DNA of 64,000 bases. It comes from Micrococcus terreus (GTDB lineage Bacteria; Actinomycetota; Actinomycetes; Actinomycetales; Micrococcaceae). The position numbers and the translations under genes were made by a program. Of this stretch, positions 51,516 through 59,324 are shown one piece after another. The stretch's first letter is position 1; each line of letters opens with the position of its first letter. The stretch spans positions 1 to 64,000 of the forward strand of contig NZ_FPCG01000006.1 in assembly GCF_900116905.1 (NCBI RefSeq), read 5' to 3'. The notes beneath the pieces are model-generated. The model did no database searches. It was not told where the DNA came from and saw only the letters and a program-made list of their open reading frames with translations.

Positions 51516-52406
51516 ATGTCCTCCCCGTCCTCTCCCACCACTGCCGCCACGGACCAGGGCATGGTCCTGACCCTGTCCTGCCCCAACCAGAAGGGGATCG
51601 TCCACGCGGTCACCGGCGCCCTGCTGGAGGTGGAGGCGGACATCACCGAGTCCCAGCAGTTCGACTCACCGGACACCGGCACCTTCTTCATGCGGGTGGA
51701 GTTCCACGGTCCGGCCACGCGGGACCAGGTGCAGAGCGTGCTGGACCCCGTGCGTGAGAGATTCGGCATGGAGCTGGGCCTCTGGGAGGCCACCCGGCGC
51801 ACCCGCACCCTGGTGATGTGCTCCAAGGACGGCCGCACCCTGAACGACCTGCTCTTCCAGCAGCGTGCCGGGACCCTGCCGATCGAGATCCCGGTGATCG
51901 TCTCCAACCATCTGGAGCTGCAGTCCATGGCCTCCTTCTACGGGGTCCCGTTCGTGCACATCCCGGTGGTGAAGGACTCGACCATCAACTCCAAGGAGCA
52001 GGCGGAACAACGGCTGATTGACCTGGTGCGGCAGTACGAGATCGAGCTGGTGGTGCTGGCCCGCTACATGCAGGTCCTCTCCGATGACCTCTGCCGCTCG
52101 CTCGAGGGCCGGGCCATCAACATCCACCACTCCTTCCTGCCCTCCTTCAAGGGCGCCCGCCCGTACCACCAGGCCCACGACCGCGGGGTGAAGCTGATCG
52201 GGGCCACCGCGCACTACGTCACCGCCGACCTGGACGAGGGTCCGATCATCGAGCAGGAGGTCCAGCGCGTCACCCACGCCCAGACCACCCAGGACCTGGT
52301 CAATCGCGGCAGGGAGGTGGAGGGGGCCACGCTGTGCCGGGCGGTGCGCTGGCACGCCCAGCACCGGGTCCTGCTGGACGGTCACCGCACCGTGGTCTTC
52401 AACTGA
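51516..52406 (+). CDS. purU: formyltetrahydrofolate deformylase
   Basis: A 296-residue enzyme releasing formate and THF from 10-formyl-THF. An N-terminal ACT domain (GMVLTLSCPNQKGIVHAVTGALLEVEADITESQQFD) is the sensor for glycine and methionine in the family. The formyl-transferase-fold catalytic domain has VIVSNHLELQSMASFYGVPF, LARYMQVLSDDL, catalytic NIHHSFLPSFKGARPYHQAHDRGVKLIGATAHYVTADLDEGPIIEQ. ATG 51516 follows GGAAGG by 5 nt. It complements glyA and folD elsewhere in the window in balancing folate one-carbon pools. Confidence 0.95.
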   Translation: MSSPSSPTTAATDQGMVLTLSCPNQKGIVHAVTGALLEVEADITESQQFDSPDTGTFFMRVEFHGPATRDQVQSVLDPVRERFGMELGLWEATRRTRTLVMCSKDGRTLNDLLFQQRAGTLPIEIPVIVSNHLELQSMASFYGVPFVHIPVVKDSTINSKEQAEQRLIDLVRQYEIELVVLARYMQVLSDDLCRSLEGRAINIHHSFLPSFKGARPYHQAHDRGVKLIGATAHYVTADLDEGPIIEQEVQRVTHAQTTQDLVNRGREVEGATLCRAVRWHAQHRVLLDGHRTVVFN

Positions 52407-52436
52407 CCTGAGGAGCACACCGCATCACCGGCAGTT

Positions 52437-52448
52437 CCCGACGACGGC
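52437..52448 (-). repeat. copy of dispersed 12-bp word GCCGTCGTCGGG
   Basis: Exact intergenic copy between purU and the gamma-carbonic-anhydrase gene, about 38 bp before the latter. Confidence 0.8.
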
Positions 52449-52485
52449 ACTTACCCCGCGCGTCCGCCCCGCCTACAGTGGGGCT

Positions 52486-53007
52486 ATGGCACACCTGATC
52501 ACGATCGACGGCGCCACCCCGGTGGCTGCCGAGTCCGCTTTCCTGGCCCCCACGGCCACCCTGTCCGGAGACGTCGCCCTGGGCGAGCAGTCCTCCGCGT
52601 TCTACGGCGTCTCCGCGCGCGGTGACAGCGCTCCCATCCGCGTGGGCGACCGCACGAACCTGCAGGACAACGTGGTGCTGCACGCCGATGCCGGCTTCCC
52701 CTGCACCCTGGGCGATGACGTCACCGTGGGCCACTCCGCCGTGGTGCACGGAGCCACCGTGGAGGACGGCTGCCTGATCGGCATGTCCGCCACCGTGATG
52801 AACGGGGCCGTGGTGGGGGCGAACTCCATGGTGGCCGCGGGGGCCCTGGTCCTGGAGGGCACCGTGATCCCGCCCGGCTCCCTGGTGGCCGGTGTGCCCG
52901 CCAAGGTGCGACGGGAACTGACCGAACAGGAGCTGGAGGGACTGAAGACCAGTGCGGCCACCTATGTCCGGCTGGCCGAGAAGCACCGCTCCGCCCTGGC
53001 CGACTGA
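52486..53007 (+). CDS. gamma-carbonic-anhydrase-like hexapeptide-repeat protein
   Basis: A 173-residue left-handed beta-helix protein of the CaiE/YrdA/PaaY group. Hexapeptide turns are clear (PTATLSGDVALGEQSSAFYG, TNLQDNVVLHADAG, DDVTVGHSAVVHGATVEDGCLIGMSATVMNGAVVG). Candidate metal ligands are His in LHADAG and GHSAVVHGA, and GVPAKVRRELTEQEL ends the fold. Homologues bind zinc or iron at subunit interfaces; many lack measurable carbonic-anhydrase activity, so the reaction is uncertain. ATG 52486 is followed by MAHLITIDG. Confidence 0.85.
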   Translation: MAHLITIDGATPVAAESAFLAPTATLSGDVALGEQSSAFYGVSARGDSAPIRVGDRTNLQDNVVLHADAGFPCTLGDDVTVGHSAVVHGATVEDGCLIGMSATVMNGAVVGANSMVAAGALVLEGTVIPPGSLVAGVPAKVRRELTEQELEGLKTSAATYVRLAEKHRSALAD

Positions 53008-53030
53008 CCGCGCACCTCACGCCGACGCCA

Positions 53031-53061
53031 CGATGACCCCGGGTGGACCCCGGGGGCATCG
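53031..53061. terminator. bidirectional hairpin between gamma-CA and sugC genes
   Basis: An imperfect stem CGATGACCCCGGG / CCCGGGGGCATCG with one mismatch and a 5-nt loop, centred between convergent genes. Confidence 0.75.
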
Positions 53062-53086
53062 AGCTGTCTGGTTCTCCGACGGGCTG

Positions 53087-54367
53087 TCAGACGCGCTGGG
53101 CATCCTTCTGATCGTCCTTCTCCTGGGCCAGGCCGATCTCCCGTTCCCGCTCCTCGGCGGCCAGACGGGTCAGCTCGGCACCGGCCTCGGCGTCACGGGT
53201 CAGGTTCTCCCCGGACTCCGGATCGAAGATGTGGATCCGGGAGGTGTCCACCCACAGCTCGGTGGGCTGGCCCGGGCGGACCCGGGACTCGGCCGAGAGG
53301 GTGGTGACCACCTGGGGCCGCAGCTCATCGGCGTCCATGTCTGCGGCCAGTCCGGCCAGCAGGTCCCGGACCTTCTCGTCCGGCTCGAACTCGATGTACC
53401 CGTACTGCTCGTGGCCCAGCCACTCCAGGTGGGAGAGCTCGGCGGTGAAGACCGAGCCCCGGGAGAGCTTGTGCTCATCCACCAGCGTGGCGTCCTCGAA
53501 GTACTCCGGACGCAGTCCCAGCAGGACCAGCTCCTTGCCCTGCGCCACCTCGGCCTTCTCCGGCGGGACGGGGATGTCCCCGATCGGGGAGGACAGCACC
53601 GCGCCGTTCGCTCCCTCCTTCAGGGTGGCCGGCAGGAAGTTCATGGACGGGGAGCCGATGAATCCGGCCACGAACAGGTTGATCGGCTGCTCGTAGAGCT
53701 CACGCGGGCTGGCCACCTGCTGCAGCTCGCCCTTCTTCAGCACGGCCACCCGGTCGCCCAGGGTCATCGCCTCGGTCTGATCATGGGTGACGTACACGCT
53801 GGTCACGCCGAGTCGGCGCTGCAGCTGGGCGATCTCCGCGCGCATCTGTCCGCGCAGCTTGGCGTCCAGGTTGGACAGCGGCTCATCGAACAGGAAGGCG
53901 TCCGCCTCCCGCACGATCGCCCGTCCCATGGCCACGCGCTGGCGCTGCCCACCGGAGAGGTTGGCCGGCTTGCGGTCCAGGTGCTCCTGCAGCTCCAGCA
54001 GCTTGGCCGCCTGCTGGACCTTGGCGTCGATCTCCTGATCCGAGCCCTTGCCCTTGGCCAGCCGCAGCGGGAACGCGATGTTCTCGTACACGGTCAGGTG
54101 CGGGTAGAGCGCATAGTTCTGGAACACCATGGCCAGGTTGCGGTCCTTGGGAGCCGCCTCGTTCATGCGCTGGCCGTCGATCTGCAGCTCGCCGGAGGTG
54201 ATGTCCTCCAGGCCCACGATCATGCGCAGCAGCGTGGACTTGCCGCAGCCGGAGGGTCCCACCAGGATCACGAACTCGCCGTCGGCGATGTCGAGGGAGA
54301 CGTCGTTGACGGCGGGGAAGCCGTCGTCGTACTTCTTGACGATGTTGTTCAGGGTGATGGAGGCCAT
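53087..54367 (-). CDS. sugC: ABC transporter ATP-binding protein, SugC/UgpC/MalK type
   Basis: A 426-residue sugar-importer ATPase. It has Walker [23 protein letters not shown]-loop [20 protein letters not shown], signature [16 protein letters not shown], Walker [17 protein letters not shown] and [14 protein letters not shown]. The C-terminal TOBE regulatory domain (about 240-390) includes [12 protein letters not shown]. The extra 35 residues at the end are charged. ATG 54367 is followed by [13 protein letters not shown]. It is last in the lpqY-sugA-sugB-sugC order, the arrangement of the mycobacterial trehalose importer. Confidence 0.9.
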   Translation of the reverse strand: MASITLNNIVKKYDDGFPAVNDVSLDIADGEFVILVGPSGCGKSTLLRMIVGLEDITSGELQIDGQRMNEAAPKDRNLAMVFQNYALYPHLTVYENIAFPLRLAKGKGSDQEIDAKVQQAAKLLELQEHLDRKPANLSGGQRQRVAMGRAIVREADAFLFDEPLSNLDAKLRGQMRAEIAQLQRRLGVTSVYVTHDQTEAMTLGDRVAVLKKGELQQVASPRELYEQPINLFVAGFIGSPSMNFLPATLKEGANGAVLSSPIGDIPVPPEKAEVAQGKELVLLGLRPEYFEDATLVDEHKLSRGSVFTAELSHLEWLGHEQYGYIEFEPDEKVRDLLAGLAADMDADELRPQVVTTLSAESRVRPGQPTELWVDTSRIHIFDPESGENLTRDAEAGAELTRLAAEEREREIGLAQEKDDQKDAQRV

Positions 54368-54387
54368 CGGTATGTCCTTTCCGGGCC

Positions 54388-55341
54388 TCAGCCCTTGACC
54401 GCGCCCGAGGTCAGGCCGGCGACGATCTGCTTCTGGAACAGCATGACCAGCAGCACCACCGGGATGGTGACGATGATGGCCGCTGCGGAGATGGCGCCCG
54501 TGGGCGACTCGAACTGGGATGCACCGGTGAAGAACGCCAGCGCCGCCGGCACCGGTCTGGCCGCCTCGGTGGAGGTCAGCGAGATGCCGTAGACGAAGTC
54601 GTTCCAGGCGATGAAGAACGCGATGATCGCGGTGGTGAACACTCCGGGCAACGCCAGCGGGACGATCACCTTGCGGAACGCCTGCAGCGGGGTGGCCCCG
54701 TCCACCTGGGCCGCCTGCTCCAGCTCCCACGGGATCTGCTGGAAGAACGCCGCCAGGGTCCAGATGGAGATCGGCAGGGTCAATGACAGGTACGGGATGA
54801 TCAGGCCGGGCCAGGTGTCATACAGCCCGATGGTGCGCCACATGTTGAACAGCGGGGTCACCAGGGAGATCACCGGGAACATGGAGACCATCAACGAGAC
54901 GGTCAGCACCAGCTTCTTGCCCGGGAAGTCCAGGCGGGCGATGGCGTAGGCACACAGAGTGGCCAGCACCACGGCGATGGCGGTGGCGATCACCGAGATG
55001 CCCACCGAGTTCCACAGGGCCGTCAGGAACAGCTCCCGGGAGTCCCCGACCAGGATCTCCTCGTAGTTGATGGTGGACCACTGGCTGGGCAGGAACTGCC
55101 CGTTGGAGAGATCCCCCGGGGTCTTGAAGCTGGTGGCCAGGATGGAGGCCACCGGGAACAGGCACCACACCAGCACGACGAGGGTGATGACCCACCATCC
55201 GATGGTGGTGCGCCGCTTCGCCTTGGCCTGGGCCGCCATGCCGGCGCGCTCCTGCTCCGTCAGCTGATCTGCACCTGCACGCCCACCGGTGCGGCCGTCG
55301 TCGGGCCCTCCGGTGGTGCGCTGCTGAACGCTCGAGCTCAT
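54388..55341 (-). CDS. sugB: ABC sugar transporter permease, SugB/MalG type
   Basis: A 317-residue permease with six helices after a 45-residue hydrophilic lead. The EAA loop with the ATPase-coupling helix is [30 protein letters not shown], and the end [22 protein letters not shown] is typical of MalG-like proteins. The lead carries an exact copy of the dispersed word, read as Gly-Pro-Asp-Asp-Gly. ATG 55341 overlaps the sugA stop by four bases; 20 bp separate it from sugC. Confidence 0.9.
   Translation of the reverse strand: MSSSVQQRTTGGPDDGRTGGRAGADQLTEQERAGMAAQAKAKRRTTIGWWVITLVVLVWCLFPVASILATSFKTPGDLSNGQFLPSQWSTINYEEILVGDSRELFLTALWNSVGISVIATAIAVVLATLCAYAIARLDFPGKKLVLTVSLMVSMFPVISLVTPLFNMWRTIGLYDTWPGLIIPYLSLTLPISIWTLAAFFQQIPWELEQAAQVDGATPLQAFRKVIVPLALPGVFTTAIIAFFIAWNDFVYGISLTSTEAARPVPAALAFFTGASQFESPTGAISAAAIIVTIPVVLLVMLFQKQIVAGLTSGAVKG
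55294..55305 (+). repeat. copy of dispersed 12-bp word GCCGTCGTCGGG
   Basis: Exact copy in the hydrophilic N-terminal coding part of the SugB-type permease. Confidence 0.8.
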
Positions 55342-56291
55342 TTCGCGCCTCCTTGTCCACGGGCCAGGTCGACCTTGAAGATCTTCACCGCGGCGAAGGC
55401 GATCAGGCCCACGCACAGGAACAGGATCACCGAGACCGCCGAGCCCAGCCCGATCTCCAGCCGGCCGATCGAGGTGCGGTACGCCAGCAGCGAGAGCACC
55501 TCGGTGCCGTACGCACCGTTGGTCATGATGAACACCGAGTCGAAGATGCGGAACGCGTCCAGGGCTCGGAACAGGGTGGCCACCATGATGGCGGCCTTCA
55601 TGTTCGGCAGGATCACCCGGGTCAGGCGCTGCCACCAGGTGGCACCGTCCACGGACGCGGCCTCGGACAGGTCATCCGGGACCTGGGCCAGACCGGCCAG
55701 CAGCAGCAGGGAGATGAACGGGGTGGTCTTCCAGATCTCCGAGAGCATGATCACGATCAGTGCCGTGGGGCTCTGGGCGAACCAGTTCAGGTCCGAGTCG
55801 ATGCCCGGCAGCCAGGCGAACCAGTTGTTGATGTAGCCGGAGTCGATGCTGAACATGTAGTACCAGGCGTAGGCCGAGACCACCGTGATGATGCCGTACG
55901 GCACCAGGATGGCCGTGCGGACCAGGCCGCGCGTGGACTTGATCGCCTTGTGCATGATCAGCGCCAGGATGAAGCCCAGGACCAGCTCCACGGCGACGGT
56001 GACGACCGTGACCAGCGCGGTGACGCCCAGGGCGCTCCAGAACACCTGGTCCGTCAGGATGGTGCCGTAGTTGCCCAGGCCGATGAACTCGCGTTCGGAC
56101 GGGGCGGTCAGGCGGTAGCTGAACAGCGAGTCCCAGACGGCCTGGACCACCGGGTAGAAGATGACCGCGACCATGATGAAGAACGCCGGGCCGGCCAGCA
56201 GCCAGCCCAGCCGGGCCTGGGCCTTGGTCCGCTCGGACTTCACCGGACGGTCGGCACGCCGACTGCGTGTGGCGGGGGCGGTGGTGCTCAC
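55338..56291 (-). CDS. sugA: ABC sugar transporter permease, SugA/MalF type
   Basis: A 317-residue permease with six helices. The start RLGWLLAGPAFFIMVAVIFYPVVQAVWDSLFSYRL, FIGLGNY, AILVPYGIITVVSAYAWYYMF and the coupling EAA loop PDDLSEAASVDGATWWQRLTRVILPNMKA are typical. GTG 56291 overlaps the binding-protein stop by four bases (GTGA). With SugB it forms the membrane channel; trehalose or a related glucoside is the inferred substrate. Confidence 0.9.
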   Translation of the reverse strand: MSTTAPATRSRRADRPVKSERTKAQARLGWLLAGPAFFIMVAVIFYPVVQAVWDSLFSYRLTAPSEREFIGLGNYGTILTDQVFWSALGVTALVTVVTVAVELVLGFILALIMHKAIKSTRGLVRTAILVPYGIITVVSAYAWYYMFSIDSGYINNWFAWLPGIDSDLNWFAQSPTALIVIMLSEIWKTTPFISLLLLAGLAQVPDDLSEAASVDGATWWQRLTRVILPNMKAAIMVATLFRALDAFRIFDSVFIMTNGAYGTEVLSLLAYRTSIGRLEIGLGSAVSVILFLCVGLIAFAAVKIFKVDLARGQGGAK

Positions 56292-57604
56292 AGCAGAGCC
56301 TCCCCTCGAAGGACTTCAGTGATGAACTGTCCGGTCTGCGCCGGAGTGGTGTTCGGGTCCACGCCGCTGGGCGGAGTGAACCGCTGCTGGATGGCCGTGG
56401 AGACCTCGTTGTAGTACGGGGTCTGAGGCCGGGGCTTGGCCAGGTCCAGGGACTCCCGGATCACCGGGGCCATGGGGAAGTCCTCCTCCACCTGCGGGTC
56501 CGCGTAGGCCTCCTCATGGGCCGGCGGGTTGCCGTTGGTCACGAAGTACTCGGCCTGGTGCTCCGGGGTGGTGATGCACTGGATGGCGTCGAACGCCAGC
56601 TCGTGGTGCTCGGAGCTGGCACCCACTCCCAGGTTGATCCCGCCCAGCGGCGGTGCAGCCGGATCGTCGGCGTTCATCCGTGGGTACGTGGTCCAGCCGA
56701 TGTCCTCGATGAGCGACTCCGGCAGGGCCCCCTCCTCGACGGAGGCGTTGGTGGCCGGCCAGACGAAGGGCCAGTTCACCATGAACGAGCCCTTGTCCCC
56801 CTGGAAGAGCAGCATGGCCTCGTTCTCGGCCTGCGTGGGCAGACCCGGTCCGCCCAGACGCTCCTTGCCGATGGTGCCGATCACCTCGGCGGCGGCCCGG
56901 CCTGCATCCGTGTCCAGACCGAGCTTGACCTCGTCCGCCGGGGCCTCCGGGTTCTCCAGGATCTGGCCACCCGCGGACTCGATCAGGGCGTTGAGCCACA
57001 CGGTGATGGACTCGGCGCGGGCGCCCTGGACGCCCAGCTCCTTGTCCTGGGTGCGGGCCACCTCGATGATCTGCTCCCAGGTCACGGGCTCGTCCATGTT
57101 CAGACCGGCCTCCTCCACCACCGACTTGCGGTACCAGAGCAGCTGGGTGTTGGCCCAGAACGGGACGGTGACGAGAGTGTCCTTCCACGTCGCCCCAGCC
57201 AGCGCGCCCTCCAAGGTGCCCTCCGAGGCCTGCTGCTGGACGTCGTCGGGAACCGGGGCCAGGAATCCTGGCTCGGCCAGCTCCGGAATGAACGGCGGAT
57301 CCAGGGACATGATGTCCATGGAGGTGTCGCCCGCGGCGAGGCGGCGGGTGAGCTGCTCGCGCTGGGCGCTGGCCTCATTGGGCAGCAGCGAGGTCTCGAT
57401 CCGGTAGGCCCCACCCGCCTCCTGTGTGCAGGCCTCGGCGATGGCAGCCTGACCGCCGTCGTCCGGGTTGGTGTACCAGGTCAGCACGGGGGTGTCCTCG
57501 GCGGGCGCGCAGCCGGCCAGGGCCAGTGCTCCCACGGTCAGGACGACGCCCGCGACGCGGCGAGTGTGCCTGCGGCGACCTCTCCTGTGATGCGGTTCTC
57601 TCAT
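56288..57604 (-). CDS. lpqY: extracellular solute-binding lipoprotein, LpqY-like (trehalose type)
   Basis: A 438-residue family 1 sugar-binding lipoprotein. An Arg-rich n-region, a hydrophobic core and lipobox ALAGC at about residue 32 give lipid anchoring. The mature start VLTWYTNPDDGGQAAIAEACTQEAGGAYRIETSLLPNEASAQREQLTRRLAAGDTSMDIMSLD matches the LpqY pattern by eye, and WYRKSVVEEAGL and MVNWPFVWPA follow. ATG 57604 is the last Met before the signal peptide. It is first in the importer operon; the divergent ligase gene leaves 147 bp for promoters. Substrate assignment rests on family pattern and gene order. Confidence 0.82.
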   Translation of the reverse strand: MREPHHRRGRRRHTRRVAGVVLTVGALALAGCAPAEDTPVLTWYTNPDDGGQAAIAEACTQEAGGAYRIETSLLPNEASAQREQLTRRLAAGDTSMDIMSLDPPFIPELAEPGFLAPVPDDVQQQASEGTLEGALAGATWKDTLVTVPFWANTQLLWYRKSVVEEAGLNMDEPVTWEQIIEVARTQDKELGVQGARAESITVWLNALIESAGGQILENPEAPADEVKLGLDTDAGRAAAEVIGTIGKERLGGPGLPTQAENEAMLLFQGDKGSFMVNWPFVWPATNASVEEGALPESLIEDIGWTTYPRMNADDPAAPPLGGINLGVGASSEHHELAFDAIQCITTPEHQAEYFVTNGNPPAHEEAYADPQVEEDFPMAPVIRESLDLAKPRPQTPYYNEVSTAIQQRFTPPSGVDPNTTPAQTGQFITEVLRGEALL

Positions 57605-57751
57605 CGATGCGGTCCCTCTGCTCCAGTGCGTTCGGGGTGGGCGGTGACGACGGACTGCAGTGGCCTCCGTCACAGCCTTCACCCGTGAGCCTATGCCCGT
57701 GATGACGGTTTTCCCAAGGAGACGGCGTGGTGCGCGGCTAGGCTGAACGGC

Positions 57752-59305
57752 ATGGGAGCAGAGGTCGAGTCCGCCACGTACACCCGGTCCGAGCGCACGC
57801 GGTACCGCGAACGCCTGGAGTCGTCCCTGGACGAGCTCAAGGAGTACCTCGCCGACGGTGAGCTCTCCGACACCGGCCGGATCGGCCTGGAGCTGGAGCT
57901 GAACCTGGTGGGGGATGACCAGCTGGCGGCACCGGTCAACGAACAGGTGCTGGCCGCGATCGATGACCCCGCCTTCCAGACCGAGCTGGGCCGGTTCACC
58001 ATCGAGCTCAACCACCCCGCTCTGACCATCCGCGGCACCGGCCTGACCGAACTCGAGGCCTCCCTGCGAGCCCAGCTGGAGCGCGCCGAGGAGCGGGCCG
58101 TACGCGCGGGGGCGAGCATCCTGCCGGTGGGGATTCTGCCGACCCTGCGCGGTGAGGACCTCTCCGGGGAGGGATGGATCAGCGAAGGCAACCGCTACGC
58201 CGCCCTGAATACGGCCGTGCTGGAGTCCCGCGGCGAGGAGATCCTGATCGACATCGACGGGCCCGAGCATCTGGCCTATTACGCACAGGACATCGCCGCC
58301 GAGTCCGCCTGCACCTCGATGCAGCTGCACCTGGAGGTCACCCGGGAGCGGTTCGGCCCCGTGTGGAACGCCTCCCAGGCCATGGCCGGACCGCAGCTGG
58401 CACTGGCCGCGAACTCACCGCTGTTCCTGGGTTCGCTGCTGTGGGACGAGTCCCGGATCGCCGTGTTCCAGCAGGCGATCGACACCCGCTCCCCCGAGTT
58501 GGCCCGTCAGGGCGTGCGTCCGCGGGTGTGGTTCGGGGAGCGCTGGGTGGACGGGATCGAGGACCTCTTCGAGGAGAACGTGGCCTTCTTCCCGTCCCTG
58601 CTCCCCGAGGCCTTCGATGTCCCCCGTCAGACCGCCGCGGGCGCACCCACTCTGCCCGAGCTGATGCTGCACAACGGCACCGTGTACCGCTGGAACCGTC
58701 CGATCTTCGACCCCGGCAAGGACGCCGAGTCCACGCCCTCTGGTGAGTCCGCCGCCCGGCCGGCCAACATCCGCGTGGAGAACCGGATCCTGCCCGCCGG
58801 ACCGACCTTCACCGACATGATCGCCAACGCCGCGTTCTACTTCGGGCTGGTGCGCCACCTGGTGGACGGCGACGAGCGCCCGTGGGAGCGGATGGCCTTC
58901 TCCACCGCCCAGGAGTCCTTCTATGCCTGCGCCCAGGACGGACTGCGCGCGGAGGTCTACTGGCCCGGCTTCGGCCAGATCCCCGTGACCGAGCTGCTGG
59001 ACCGGCACCTGCTGCCCAGCGCACGGCGTGGCCTGGAGATGCTGGAGGTGGATCCGGCGGTGATCGACCGGTACATGGACGTGCTCACCGGGCGCACCCG
59101 CAACGGCCAGACCGGTGCCGTGTGGATCAGCCGGACCCTGAAGGCGCTGGAGGAGGGCGGGATGCCGCGTGCCGAGGCGTTGGCCGAGCTGGTCGCGCGC
59201 TACCGGCGCAACGTGGCCACCCACGAGCCGGTGCACACCTGGCCGGTGGAGGGTGTGAACTCCGGGTCCGTGCACCACGGCGGGGCGCTGCTGCCGCGCG
59301 GCTGA
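57752..59305 (+). CDS. glutamate-cysteine ligase family protein (GCS2-like)
   Basis: A 517-residue carboxylate-amine ligase of the GCS2 superfamily. The active-site start RIGLELELNLVGDDQLAAPVNEQVL and ELGRFTIELNHPAL carry the metal-binding Glu residues. CTSMQLHLEVTRERFGPVWNASQAMAGPQLALAANSP, IRVENRILPAGPTFTDMIANAAFYFGLV and the tail THEPVHTWPVEGVNSG follow. Members ligate glutamate to an amine, but many actinobacterial paralogues have no proven substrate, so gamma-glutamylcysteine synthesis is only one option. ATG 57752 lies divergent from the LpqY gene and converges with hrpB with 19 bp between stops. Confidence 0.85.
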   Translation: MGAEVESATYTRSERTRYRERLESSLDELKEYLADGELSDTGRIGLELELNLVGDDQLAAPVNEQVLAAIDDPAFQTELGRFTIELNHPALTIRGTGLTELEASLRAQLERAEERAVRAGASILPVGILPTLRGEDLSGEGWISEGNRYAALNTAVLESRGEEILIDIDGPEHLAYYAQDIAAESACTSMQLHLEVTRERFGPVWNASQAMAGPQLALAANSPLFLGSLLWDESRIAVFQQAIDTRSPELARQGVRPRVWFGERWVDGIEDLFEENVAFFPSLLPEAFDVPRQTAAGAPTLPELMLHNGTVYRWNRPIFDPGKDAESTPSGESAARPANIRVENRILPAGPTFTDMIANAAFYFGLVRHLVDGDERPWERMAFSTAQESFYACAQDGLRAEVYWPGFGQIPVTELLDRHLLPSARRGLEMLEVDPAVIDRYMDVLTGRTRNGQTGAVWISRTLKALEEGGMPRAEALAELVARYRRNVATHEPVHTWPVEGVNSGSVHHGGALLPRG

Positions 59306-59324
59306 GCCCGGGTGCGGGCCCCGG